A DNA stretch of 64,000 nucleotides from Chamaecyparis obtusa (taxonomy: Eukaryota; Streptophyta; Pinopsida; Cupressales; Cupressaceae): the NCBI GenBank assembly GCA_027943335.1, contig BSBK01006353.1, forward strand, positions 178,713 through 242,712, given 5' to 3'. Positions 21,356 through 34,800 of the stretch are shown here, one piece after another. How positions within the stretch are numbered: position 1 is the stretch's first letter; each line of letters starts with the position of its first letter. Both the position numbers and the translations under genes were made by a program. The notes below the pieces were generated by a model. It was not told the origin of the DNA and searched no databases. It saw only the letters and a list, made by a program, of their open reading frames with translations.

Positions 21356-24300
21356 TATTAGCACTTTTTCATGTAGAATCACTATATAGATATTAAGCTC
21401 AAATCTTAGACTTCCTGATTCCAGATTCTTACACGGAAAAGGCTAATTAACAAGGATCTAATCCTTCTACACTTCAGGTTCCACAGACCTAGGCGGGTGC
21501 ACCTATCATAAGGATCAATGTACTTGCAGTAACACTTAACAGTGGATTAAGGACACTTATCCTTCTTATTTTTAGAGATTAAACTCAAGGAAGGATAACC
21601 TATTGATTCTCTCTTCAAGGAATCATTGAAATGAATTTACTACTTGAATACAATTAGACATGGATGTTCATAAGAATAGGAAAGTAAAATTGAATTGAAT
21701 TTTAAAGATTGATGATGAAAACTGCAAGGCAAGCCAAGACCAGTGCCTACTCCTTGGGCAAAGATTCAATGAAAATATAGATCCACAGAAACAAATCAAG
21801 GTAACACTATAGAATGCCTTAAAAACTATATGCAGCTTAGATTGAATGCCTTACAAAATATCTTATCATTCCCATACTACTGTATCAAATCCTCACACTA
21901 ATGCTTAACCCTCTGAAACCACTTATGAAACTTAGTTCTCTCCTTGAAAGAAACTCATAAATAGCTAGACAATTACCTTGTAATTGGTATGTTCAGGATG
22001 CCTTACAAACTAAACATACAAGAGCCATAAACAAAAATGTAAAGAGACAACAACAATATAGAATAGGAAACTACACCGTATTTCATTAATATGTTCTGCT
22101 TCAATACATCCAGACCTAAAGCTTCAAAACTAGACAAAAATATGAAGTCTGCTATGCAGCTGTAAATTCACCATCCTGATTACAATGGAGAAAAACCAGA
22201 TATAGGAGAATGGAGAAAACCATCTCAGTCACTGACACTTGTCTGTCCCCAAAATATCTATAATTGCATCCACCTTTACATTCATTTTTCCCTCCAAATT
22301 TGCATCCTCTTTCACTTGGTCATCTGCAACTGCATTTACCTCTGCAACAAGATTTGATCCAAAATCAAAATCTCTTACTTCTCTTTCCTACTTCTCTAAA
22401 ACCAAAAATAAACACCTCCATCAGATTCCTTGTCTTCTCCCATTTCTGACGATATACTATATGCCTATGTTCTGATAAAAATCAAGCTTCCAAACATTAA
22501 ATCTTTGATCAGGTCCTATCATTTAAATTTCAGATTTAATTCAAATGTGCAAACTATATCACATTTTAAATCTTTATTTTGGCCTTTTCTTTATTATTCC
22601 TACACTTTTCTCTCAGAAGGCATCAAAATGTGCCAAGTGTCATTAACTGATTGGCCACTCAAAATTGGTCTCTTAACTCACCTTTAACTCCTTATCTAGA
22701 GACTTGGAGATTGAGCAATCTTTAGATCTTTGAAGCTTTTCCTTGACCCTAAGTCTATCTGGAGACTTGGAGACTAACACTAGTCTCTAAGTCTTCAAAG
22801 CTTTTTGCTAACCATGGGTTTGATCTTGAGACTTGGAGATTACCTTTAGTCTCTAGGTCTCTGAATCTTCATTTGGAGACTTGGAGACTAAAGGTAATCT
22901 CCAAGTATCTAAGTCTTCTTCACTTGACCACCATCGTTAGGAGATCTTGTGACCATGCTAGTCTCCAGGTCTCTAAATTTTTTTTGCTAACTACCAAACA
23001 TTGGGAGATCTCGCGACTGTGAGTCTCTGAATCTCCATATTTCTCTCTCTAACCACTAGACTTCTCGAGATTTCATGACTAACCGCATCTCCAAATCTTT
23101 GAATTTCCACCTAACCGTCAGTTAAGTCTTGTGACTTCACGAATGAGCACCACGTGTCCTCCATGTGTCCATCAGTGCTTGTTTGCAAAAATTCTTCTGT
23201 TCGAGCCCACTGGGATGCATCTCAAGGTGACTTCACAAGCTTGCGTGAGAAGAGCTTCCAGCTCTTTGTTCTATTTCATTATCTGAGTGGAGTTGCATAT
23301 ATTCACTACAATTTGCCCATTTCGGGTGAATGTGGGACAATTATTCTGAGAGTTTTTTTAACTTTCCTCCATATTGGGTGCCAAAATTGGGGGTCCCACC
23401 ACACACTGTACTCCTCCAGCCAAGGGGCCCACCAAGTAGCCTCTTGGCTTCTTACTTATTTCATTAAGTAGGTGCCTTAGTATATAAATAATACAAAAGC
23501 CCATTACCTGTTGCATGTGGGATAACTCAGTTCACATTCTAAAACATTTGAGTTCCTCTATTTGGCAATGAACCACCAACAAGAAAATGAGACTGTTCCT
23601 CTTCATAGTTAATGCTGGCATTAAAAGAATGTGTGTAGGATTCCTCTTTGAACTGGCATCTCCTCAAAGCATTTGGTTGCCCCATTCCATTGTGTGGGGT
23701 CTCCTCTTCATTCACCATACTACCAAGACATGCCTCCACTTGGTCTAGCAATCCTCCAAACCTTTAACACAATTGCCTAACTTACCATTTCATGGCACCC
23801 CATTTACTATATTCTAGTGTATGTTGGCTTTTACCTTGCAAGATGCCCTTAGATAAACTCATGCACCCATGTGCTTGGCAGGCAACATGCACTTGTCATC
23901 AATTTGTGTTTGCGTTGGCTTCCCTTATTTGCATGAGGCTATCCTCTTCAATTTGGACAAGGATTTATAAAATATGTGAGGCACTTGGCATATGCATGGG
24001 CTCACCATTATTTCCCTACACAAACCTCCCTCCTTGCATAGGCCTTTAGAAAGAATAGAGCCTCTTCATTTTGTAATGTACACACTCATACCAGCCCCTT
24101 AACATTTTCTCACTAGTCTTCTACTTAGGCAAGTAGCTTCATTGCATATTTACTTTGGGCTGCATATGTGTGAGCCCTCTTTCATCTAACCATTGGCATG
24201 CTTGTGCAAGAAGCCTCTTTTCTTTACGCTGGATACTCATTTAACAAATTTTAAATTTGCCTGTGCCTGTGCTTTGCAAATTTCAAACTATTTTTACTAT

Positions 24301-25867
24301 CTTGTTGGTCTTTCCAACACTAGAATTGTTGATAACATGCCTTCATACATCAAGAGGTCCGGGTGTGCCATGTACAGCTTCATCAGCTGTCCCCATATAG
24401 GACATCAACACTATGCTTACAGCTAGGAATGAGATGTGGAAATAGGAATTGTTTTTCTTGTACATATTCACAATAAGTTTCACTTCTTAGCACTCTTCTA
24501 GAAAATCATTTTTCACAGATAGAAATTCATGTGAATAATGCTCTAATTTTCCAAAATTTTACATATCCCTAGAGGGTTTCATTGCAATCTTCCCTTCCTA
24601 ATATTCTAAATTTTATGTGAAGATACCCGTCAAGGTCTATTTTCTTCAATTCTTCCTCTTTGACGTAAATTATTTCAAATGGAGGGTTGTCTAGGAACGA
24701 CTGGCATTTCTCATTTCTACTCTATTTGACATTTTCATCAGTGCCAAGAGGCTATAAATTTTTTGACCTTTAGGTTCATCCAGATGCAATCTTAGTTCAC
24801 TTTTCACACTTTGACATTGCTGGTCAGAAAAACACCAGCTAGCCTCCGAGAGTGGCCTTAAAAACTAACCAAACGGCCTCACAAGAGAACGCCACCGGGA
24901 ACACATGCTCAAGTCCAATACTACAGTATGCTGGTCAAAGGAAATCACTCACAAAGATTCGAGCCAAAAGATAGAACTAAGCAAACATAGCCACTTGAAA
25001 ACATTGCCTGTCCACATTGCGAAAATCACACAAGTTGTCTCTGGAACTGGTTCTGAAAACTCACCGACTGAAACTTTCAAGATATGACCACTTGGAAATT
25101 GATTCTCCCTCATATAAGGAGTATGAATCCATAACCAATTCACCAAAAATATCAAATGGCCGGTTATAGTCAAATGCCAAAGTCAGCCCATTAGTAAGAT
25201 TCAGGATTTAAAACAGTGAAAAACATAGAAACTGGGTTTGGAATTGACTTGGGAAAATGATCAAATGGATTGGCAGAGACCTAAAAATTGGTAGGAAAGT
25301 ATTTTCCAAGTTTATAGTATGAAACAACTTTCAATTATGCCAGAACTCGCACAGGGCACAAAATAAAAAGCCTCAAAGTAGGTCACTTAGAAAATTGGAC
25401 AGTGCACTCCTGGCAAAACTTAATAATTTGCAAACAGAATGGCTTTGGCAAATAGATCAAATGGGCACATGGGGGGTTGAAAATTGGCAAGATGACTCAC
25501 TCTCATGCCTACAACATGATGCAAAAATTTTCATGTTATGACTAATCATAGGACAAAAGATACACACCCCCAAAGTGGGCTACTTAATGAAATTCTGGAA
25601 ACACAACAGGTTTTCGGGAACACCTTAAAATGACCACTTTTAAAACTTGTTAGAACTGAAACCTAGGACCTAAAACCCATTAAAAATGTCAAATGATAGG
25701 TGATGAATACCCTATCCAAGTGACTTCTCATGAAAATCAATAGGCTCCATTTTCAATGCGTTCAAAATCGACCTCTTTCAAAGACTTTTTTAGAGCACAA
25801 TTCTAACACTTAGACAATATTTTTGAAATATGGAGTCAAAACATACCCCTATTTTTGAGCTCCAACA
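21356..25867 (-). repeat. E4 3' LTR (uninterrupted, 4512 bp)
   Basis: It matches 29506-30157 plus 31842-35716 along its whole length with frequent substitutions. It is non-coding in all frames; short open frames are not conserved between the copies. It contains the GAGACTTGGAGACTAA array at 22697-23100. Confidence 0.9.
22697..23100. repeat. Array of self-complementary GAGACTTGGAGACTAA motifs (left copy)
   Basis: Five to six degenerate units of about 70-90 bp contain ctggagacttggagac on one side and agtctccaagtctctgaa on the other, so neighbouring half-units can pair. The second copy of the array is at 32541-32945. Confidence 0.8.
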
Positions 25868-26077
25868 GTGGCTCTGACTTGGACGCATGCCCCATGCGGA
25901 CATGCAGAGAAACCAAAATCTCATGGTATAACAGTCCAACCAAATGCTTCTCTGACTTTCCTCTTCTTCCCAAAACTCAGAACCCTTTTATTGAAAGTAA
26001 ACACACAACTGAAAGTAAAGAAACTGTACAATGTGCACACTATTTACAAATGGCCCATAATCACAAAAATGGGATCA
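25868..26077 (-). other. E4 3' untranslated region
   Basis: 210 bp between the stop of the acidic frame and the 3' LTR. No long purine tract is obvious on the minus strand; the LTR edge is set by the TG and the duplication. Confidence 0.5.
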
Positions 26078-28540
26078 TCATTTAACTCTGTCAAATGTCT
26101 GATTCTCATCATTCAGGAATATGATTATTCTGTAGAACTTGCTTCCAAGCAATTGACCATTCTGAAACAAATTTGCATGTTTCATGCCACTATCATATTC
26201 TTTGTTGTCATTACATCTATAAGCTTTTGGCATGAAAAACTCATGCATTTTCTGAAAGGATCCATAATCTGAAAAATGTTCTTCATACTCAAAGCATAGT
26301 GAACATTCATATGCAATATGATATTCTTCACTATCAATCTCCTTAACATGTTGAAATAAAAAATCAACCGACCGCATTGAAAATGTAAAATATTCTAGCT
26401 CAACTTCATGCATACTACACAAACATTCAAGTGAATCATCATAAACTACAACTTGTGGCTTCATATTTAGTTCATCCCAAAAAAAAACATCATTCTGGAT
26501 TGAAAAAAGAAAATACTCATTTTCAGCCTGATAACTTATATGCTCTTGCTAATTTACTTCAACATCTTTAAATGACAATGCATCATAATTTTCATCATCA
26601 TCCCATGTTTGCAAAAATGAACATACCTCTGGCTGAAATAAATGATCTGATGTAAAATCTGAATCTTCTTTTAGCTCCATGTAAAACATTTCAAAATGTG
26701 GTTCTGATAAATCAGCATGCAGTTCATTGCACATGTTCTCATTTTGGTACACATCTTCTTGATGTAGATCACTACTATATGAGACATTATCAGCATTAAC
26801 AACTTCCTCTTGACCAAACATTGATTTCGTGCCGTTAACAAAATCATAAACATCAATGTCCATGTTAAATAAGTTGACATCCATTTTCAGTTCAAGGGCA
26901 AAATCAGACTTGGTCTCTACATCATAGGAGGTACTTTCTTGAAAACTCTCATAAGTCGGATCATACAAATATACCACTGACCCACCAGCAGCAACTTCAC
27001 ATTCATTCTCATGGTCTTTAGGGTCAACAACCTCACATGAAAAATCACAAGATGCAAGCATACAAATTGAAAAATCCATGTTATCATTATTGTTAGCTGA
27101 AACAAAAGAACTTATCTCTATTTTATACAAATCAACATCTTCATAGTCATATCCAACACATGACAAGTCTTCTTCCTTTTCAAAAGGTTGCATATAAACC
27201 ATTTCTTTATCTTCACAAAAATCAAGGTCATTGTGGCTCCATGAATCCTCTTCCTCAACCAATTCTTCATTGGGACCAATGATTAAAATTTCTTGGTTGA
27301 TATCCTTTTGTGCAAATGAATGCTCACAACAACTTTCATCTCCATCATAGTCATTTATTTTTTGTTCACGAAAATCTTCTTCAAACTAAGATAAGAAGCC
27401 TGCATTATGGTGTTGAAAAGAAGAAAAACCCATAGACTTAAATGAAACATTATCAACTATAAATTCATCTTCAATGTCTTGATATTCATCGATTTCATCA
27501 TCAGCACAATAGTCAGCATATTCAACAGCATAATCAGATTCAACATTAGTAAAGTCTGATAGAACTCCTTCACTTGGGACTTCAGAATCATCACCCGATA
27601 AATCATCTGCCCCTTCTTTACTTTCCACATTTGACTACAAGGCACTTGTCTCTGCAGCCTTGAAACTAGAACAACTAGCTTCCAATTTATTGGGTATGTA
27701 ACCAGTGTAAACATCAATCTCTTCCTTAAGAGCATCATAACATTCTTGACTAACCATACTCACACTAATATGAGGGGAAACTGCTATTTGCTAAATATAT
27801 TCTTCACTCACATTTTGTGTTGAAACACCATTTGAAACATGGTTAGTAAAATTAGTAAGCATGTAAACACCTTGACAATGATCTTCACTTCTTGGTCCAC
27901 ACCCATCTAAAATATTTGATATATTATGACAGCGATCCTTAGTATATGGAAAAGCCCTTGGGATGATTCCATACAACAAATTATTTTCAATATCTACTAC
28001 TGTCATAAATGCATGATGTAGATTTTCAAGCTTTTTATCTCTTAACAAGTAACTCATCTTTTTGCCAAATGCCCCCAAATAAACAACCAAACATACATCA
28101 TCATTTGGTCTTAACTCCATTGGGATTTGACCCAATACTTTTGCAAATCTGAAATTGAAAGGAGGAACTAACTCACCATTCTTTATTTGTATCTCCATGA
28201 AATTATTTATCACTACAACTAGATTAACCTTTTCACCAAACTGCTCCATAAAAGATGATCTTAACTCTTCCCATGAAGATATAGAACATTCCGGAAAGAA
28301 AGAGAACCAACACCTTGCATCCTCCATAAAATAGTGGATAAACAATCTCATAACGCAGTCGTCATACTCAATATCAAAATCCTCCATCAAGTCCATGAAT
28401 TTTATACAATGCTTTTCAACATTTTCCTCTTTCTCACCATTGAATCTTGGCAATTTTTCTCAGATTTCAGATGGAAAAGAATTTGGGTAACCACTGATAC
28501 CTTCAAAATTTAGAGCTGGAAACAACTTAATACTGAAGCT
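26078..28540 (-). pseudogene. E4 Gag-like plus acidic polyprotein, one frame with amber stops
   Basis: A single frame of about 820 codons is closed only by TGA at 28460 and TAG at 27791, 27635, 27386 and 26549, then ends with TAA at 26078. The N-terminal 230 residues are Gag-like: LPRFNGEKEENVEKHCIKFM, ARCWFSFFPECSISSWEELR, SFMEQFGEKVNLVVV, as in Retrotrans_gag capsids. From about residue 260 the protein becomes extremely acidic (GADDLSGDDSEVPSE, YADYCADDEIDEYQDIEDEF, VEEEDSWSHNDLDFCEDKE) for nearly 500 residues, with scattered Cys and Tyr. No protease, RT or integrase motif and no zinc knuckle are seen. The C-terminus reads NDENQTFDRVK, resembling DQNQVFDRGK in E9. The function of the acidic part is unknown; it might be a structural or nucleic-acid-mimic tail. 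Confidence 0.75.
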
Positions 28541-29492
28541 CTATCTATTACACTACTGTAACATCCTATTAGACATGGTTACACTTGAACATACACAAGG
28601 CTGGAAAAAGTCAAAGTAAATTTCCACATGCCTTCATAAACATTTCAATTTGACCATACAAAGCTTGATCAAACTTCTCAGACAATTTGCATAATACAGT
28701 AAAACTATGAAAGCTGAAGCTAACAAAAACATAATATGCAAACAACATTCTGGTATTTTTCCCTCTTAACTAGTGCTGATGTCACTTCATAAGGAAATAA
28801 TTTTAACAACTAATTTTCATGGATTAAAAACTATCCAATGAAGAAAAGAAAACTTGGTACCAAATGTAGTAGTTGCAAAGTGCTAAATCTGAATTTACTT
28901 TCACACATTCCACTAAGTCTTTTGTAGAGTTGCCACCTCCTTTTTGAGAGCAGAAAACTTGAAACCACTGAGATAGTAATCCCAACTCAAATTCTCCTCA
29001 CACTTTGCATCTAAACCTTCTGATTTTCATGATGGGGGAGCACTGCATATTCATTGATTTTTTTTCATCGGTGCCCATTCCTTGAAAACTTAGAAGCTCA
29101 CCCTACTATTCATTGGGATGCTGCTTCACCTCAAGATCTTGTGACTGCTTTTCTCATCTTGCATTTATTTGAAATAAAATTTTCATTCAGCACTGCTATA
29201 GAAACTATAGTCACCACCCAATACAAATTGGAAAATATTTTATGACAATTTGCAAGGACAAACCCTTTGCCAAATCACCTTCACAAGATAAAACTAACTC
29301 TTCACAAGATATGAATTGCTGGACAGAATATCTCAGACACAAAACAATATCCTTCAAACCCCATAACACGAAATATAATTTCTCAACTCTATGCAAATCT
29401 GGACAGGCTTAAATGGGCTAAACATTAAGAAGGCAAGGAGCCAAGCTGAACTGGAACCTTATTAACTATACATTTAATACTCATTCCACAGT
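28541..29492 (-). other. E4 5' leader
   Basis: About 950 bp between PBS and the open frame, AT-rich and without recognised motifs. Leaders of this length commonly hold the packaging signal; nothing specific is visible. Confidence 0.5.
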
Positions 29493-29502
29493 AGAGTCAC
29501 CA
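29493..29502 (-). other. E4 primer binding site
   Basis: TGGTGACTCT on the minus strand, 3 bases from the LTR edge. It is identical to the E9 site and different from all other elements in the window. Confidence 0.75.
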
Positions 29503-30157
29503 ATCTATTAGCACTTTTTCATGTAGAATTACTATATAGCTATTAAGCTTGACTCTTATATTTCTCAATTCTAGATTCTTATAGGGAAAAGGCTAATTAA
29601 CAAGGATCTAATCCTTCTACACTTCAGGTTCCATAGACCCAGACGGGTGCACCTATCTTAAGGATCACTGTACTTGCAGTAACACTTAACAGTGGATTAA
29701 GGATACTTGTCCTTCTTCTTTTTAGAGATTAAACTCAAGGAAGGATAACCTATTGATTCTCTCTTCAAGGAATCATTGAAATGAATTGTACTACTTGAAT
29801 ACAATTAGACATGGATGCTCATAACAACAAGAAAGTAAAATTGAATGGAATTTTAAAGATTGATGATAAAAACTGCAAGGCAAGCCAAGACCGGTGCCTA
29901 CTCCTTGGGCAAAGATTCAATGAAAATATAGATCCACAAAAACAAATCAAGGTAACACTATAAAATGCCTTACAAACTATATGCAGCTTAGATTGAATGC
30001 CTTAAAAAATATCTTATCATTCCCATACTACTGTATCAAATCCTCACACTAATGCTTAACCCTCTGAAACCACTTATGAAACTTAGTTCTCTCCTTGAAA
30101 GAAACTCATAAATAGCTAGACAATTACCTTGTAATTGGTATGTTCAGGATGCCTTAC

Positions 30158-31841
30158 TGTATCATCTTAAAATGGAAGCACTTCCATGATAAGAGCATTT
30201 AGCCCTCCAAGTAAGTGGTTTGGGGTCATGTTAAGTGCCTTGATCAGGTCTTTACATGTATTTGGCTTTATCCCCACTTTCCACTCTTTTCTACTTCGTT
30301 ATAGGTGAAATTAGGGTTAGGATCTTGAGAATTCTCCTTAATTTCCCTCTTCCATGGCTTTATTTTCTAGGTAGGACTTAGAAATAGGTCCTCCTAGCCT
30401 TCATCATAGTCATGATAGGATTTTATGCCTATCTCTAGCATTCTGTCCCTTTCTGGTATCATTTTTAGGTCTCCGGGCATCCCCGGGACCTCCTGTCCTG
30501 ATTCTGGCTGCATCTGGGCCCACAGGGTCAGAATCAAGGTTGATCCTAACTAGGTCATGATCAAGCTCGATCCTGACTAGGTTAGAATCAAGCTCAATCC
30601 TAACTAGGTTAGTTACAAGCTCAATTTTCCCCCCTTTCAAATTTCCAAATTCCTTGATTTCCGGGTATCGGGTTTTGGGGATATTGTTTTCCCACCTCCG
30701 GGTTGGCCATTTCAAGTTTTAGAATGGTAAATCCTTAAATTGGATTTAATATAGGTATATTTTTTGAAGGTTAGGACCTAAATGGGATTTAATTCTCCAA
30801 GGTGGCCCCTCTAGAGGATTGTGCCCTAGTTCACTATAAAAGGAGGCCTTCCTCTCTCATTTTCACATCTCATCTCAAGAAATTTCATGAGAAAGCTCTC
30901 AAGTGAAAGCAAGTGAATTCAAGAATTCAAGAAAGCCTTCAAGCATTCAAGTGTTCAAGCATTCATCCATCAAGGAGATCCATTGTTAGCCATTGAAGGA
31001 TTCAATCTCTTTAGAGCCCCCTTGAAGATCCATTCTTCCACATTCATTCAAAGACTTCTCATATGCAAAGATCAAGTCAAGATTAGTGTTGAAGATCAAA
31101 TGCCATTGATTGAAGACATCCTACATTCATTCTACATCCATTGAAGCACTCCTACTTGTGGATTTGAGGATTCAAATCCTCTAGAAGGATTTCAACAAAA
31201 GTGAGGTGATTTGTTTCAATTGCTTTGTTTATGCACACTACATTTCAATTCAATTTCAAGGTTAATTCCTAAATTGGGGTTTGACCAAGGTAAACCCCCC
31301 ATACAAACAAAACCCCCATTTTCTTATAGGTACAGGTGCAAAATTTTGGATCTGAGAGAGGATTTGGATACCCTTTTTGGTGAACTTTTGAGATCTACGA
31401 ACAAAGTCAGAATCGGCCTTCAAATAAAGAATCTAGCCTTTGACCTTTTATGAGGGTGAAAGTCGACCTAAGCTCATCTTAGAAAAAGATTTCTAGGTTT
31501 TCTTCATCTCAACTTTTCCAGTCCAAAATAGGTTGCAGAATTGCCTGAAAGTATACACAGACATCAAAAATTGACATTTTCCAGATCTACCCTAATTTGA
31601 GGTTGGTATTTGTATTTTAATTATTTTAGATTTCAAGCATAACTCCTTTATAGGGAAACATTGGATTTTCTCTCTCCTTCATATTGTTCATAGATTGATT
31701 CGATTATGCATTAACCTCTTGGTTGATCAAATTGGATCTCTCCTTTGAGAATTTGGATTTGGGAATAGATCTCATATTTCCCCCACACATCTATCCATCT
31801 TTACATTTGAATAGGTGTGGTTCCATTTTTACCCCTATTCA
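30158..31841 (+). mobile_element. E5: 1684-bp solo LTR in the E4 LTR
   Basis: It starts TGTATCATCTTAAAATGG and ends CCCCTATTCA, with perfect cttac duplications (30153-30157 and 31842-31846). There is no interior and no second LTR, so it is a solo LTR left by LTR-LTR recombination. The TATA box at 30835 gives plus orientation. It contains a 30-bp tandem repeat (aagctcRatcctRactagg) at 30533-30640. Confidence 0.9.
30835..30843 (+). promoter_or_regulatory. Putative TATA box of E5
   Basis: TATAAAAGG in the context ttcacTATAAAAGGaggcc, followed by a C/T-rich start region (ctctctcattttcacatctc). This is a typical plant LTR promoter arrangement. Confidence 0.65.
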
Positions 31842-34800
31842 CTTACAAACTAAACATACAAGAGCCATACATAGAAATGTAAAGAGACAACAACAATATG
31901 GAATAGAAAACTGCACTGTATTTCATTAATATGTTCTGCTTCAATACATCTAGACCTAAAGCTTCAAAACTAGACAAAAATATGAAGTCTTCTATGCAGC
32001 TGTAAATTCACCATCCTGATTACAGTGGAGAAAAAACCAGATATAGGAGAATGGAGAAAACCATCTCAGTCACTGACACCTGTCTGTCCCCAAAATATCT
32101 GCAACTACATCCACCTTTACATTCATTTTTCCCTCCAAATTTACATCCTCTTTCACTTGGTCATTTGCAACTGCATTTACCTCTGCAACAAGATTTGATC
32201 CAAAATCAAAACCTCTTACTACTCTTTCCTGCTTCTCTAAAATTGAAAATAAACACATCCATTAGATTCCTCATCTTCTCCCATTTCCGGTGATATGCTA
32301 TATGCCTATGTTCTGATAAAAATCAAGCTTCCAGACATTAAATCTCTGATTAGGTCCTATCATTTAAATTTCAGATTTAATTCAAATGTGCTAACTATAT
32401 CACATTTTAAATATTTATTCTGGCCTTTTCTTTATTATTCCTACATTTTTCTCTCAGAAGGTATCAAAATGTGCCAAGTGTCATTAGCTTATTGGCTATT
32501 CAAAACTGGTTTCTTAACTCACCTTTAACTCCTCCTCATTTGGAGACTTGGAGACTAAGCAGTCTCTAGATCTTTGAAGCTTTTCCTTGACCCTGAGTCT
32601 ATCTGGAGACTTGGAGACTAACACTAGTCTCTAAGTCTCTGAAGCTTTTCGCTAACCATGGGTTTGATCTTGAGACTTGGAGATTACCTTTAGTCTCTAG
32701 GTCTCTGAATCTTCATCTGGAGACTTGGAGACTAAAGGTAATCTCCAAGTCTCTAAGTCTTCTTCACTTGACCACCAGTGTTAGGAGATCTGGTGACCAT
32801 GCTAGTCTCCAGGTCTCTAAACATTTCTTGCTAATGCCAAACATTGGGAGATCTCGCGATTGTGAGTCTCTGAATCTCTAAATTTCTCTCTCTAACTGCC
32901 AGACTTCTTGAGCTTTTGCAACTAACCGCATCTCTAGATCTTTGAATTTATGCCTAACCAGCAGTTATGTCTCATGACTTCATGACTGAGCGCCATGTGT
33001 CCTCCATGTGTCCATCAGCGCTCATCTGCAAAAATTCTTTTGTCTGGGCCCACTGACACACATCCCGAGGTGAATTCACAAGCTTGCATGAGCAGAGCCT
33101 CCAATTCATTTTTTTATTTCATTATCTGAGTGGAGTTGCATATATTCACTATAATTTCCCCATTCTGGGTGAATGTGGGACAATTATTCTGAGAGTTTTT
33201 TTAACTTTGCTCCATACTGGGCACCAAAATTGGGGGTCCCACCACACACTGTACTCCTCCAGCCAAGGGGCCCACCAAGTCACCTCTTGGATTCTTACTT
33301 ATTTCATTAAGTAAGCATCTTAGTATTTAAATAATACAAAAGCCCATTACCTATTGCATGTGGGATAACTCAGTTCACATTCTAAAATGTCCAAGTTCCT
33401 CTATTTGGCAATGAACCGCCAACAAGAAAATAATACTATTCCTCTTCATAGTTAACGCTAGCATCAAAAGAATGTGTGCAAGATTCCTCTTTGAACTGGC
33501 AGCTCCTCAAAGAATTTGGTTGCCCCATTCATGTGTGGGGTCTCCTCTTCATTCACCATACTGCCAAGACATGTCTCCACTTGGTCTGGCAATCCTCCAA
33601 ACCTTTAACGCAAGCGCCTAACTTACCATTTCATGGAACCCCATTTAATGTATGCTGGTGTATGCTGGCTTTTTCCTTGCATAAGACCCCCTCAGATAAA
33701 CTCATGCACCCATGTGCTTGGTCGACAACATGCAATTGTCTCCAATTTGTGTTTGTGCTGGCTTCCCTTATTTGCATGAGGCTATCCTCTTCAATTTGGA
33801 CAAGGATTTAAAAAATATGTGAGGCACTTGGCATATGCGTGGGCTCACCATTATTTCCCTACACAAACCTCCCTCCTTGCGCAAGCCTTTAGAAAGAATA
33901 GAACCTCCTTTTCATTTTGCAATGTACACACACATACCAGCCCCTTAACATTTTCTCACTAGTCTTCTACTTAGGCCTGTAGCTTCATTTCATATTTAGG
34001 TTGGATTTCATATGTGTGAGCCCTCTTTCATCTAACCGCTGGCATGCTTGCACAAGAAGCCTCCTTTCTTTGCGCTGGATACTCATTTAACATATTTTAA
34101 ATTTGCCTTTGCCTGTGCTTTGTAAATTTCAAACCATTTTTACTATCTTGTTGGTCTTTCCAACACTAGACTTGTTGATAACATGCCTTCATACACCAAG
34201 AGGTTCAGGTGTGCCATGTGTAGTATCATTAGCTGTCCGCATACATGACATCAACATTATGCTCACAACTAGGAATGAGATGTGGAAATAGGAATTGTTT
34301 TTCTTGTAATATTCAGAATGAGTTTCACTTCTCAACACTCTTCTAGAAAATCATTTTTCATAGATATAAATTCATGTGAATAATGCTCAAATTTTCCAAA
34401 ATTTTACATGTCCCTAGAGGGTTTCATTGCAATCTTCCCTTCCTAATATTCTGAATTTTATGTGAGGATGCTCGTCAAGGTCTATTTTCTTCAATTCTTC
34501 CTCTTTGACGTAAATTATTTCAAATGGAGGGTTGTCTAGGAACGACTGACATTTCTTATTTGTACTCCATTTGACATTTTGACCAGTGCCAAGAGGCTAT
34601 GAAATTTTTGACCTTTAGGTTCATCCAGATGCAATCACAGTTCACTTTTCACACTTCGACAATGCTGATAAAAAAACACGAGCTGGCCTTCGAGAGTGGC
34701 CTTAAAAACTGACCAAACGGCCTCACAAGAGAACACCACCAGGAACACATGCTCAAATCCAATACTATAGTACGCCAGTCAAAGGAAATCACTCACAAAG

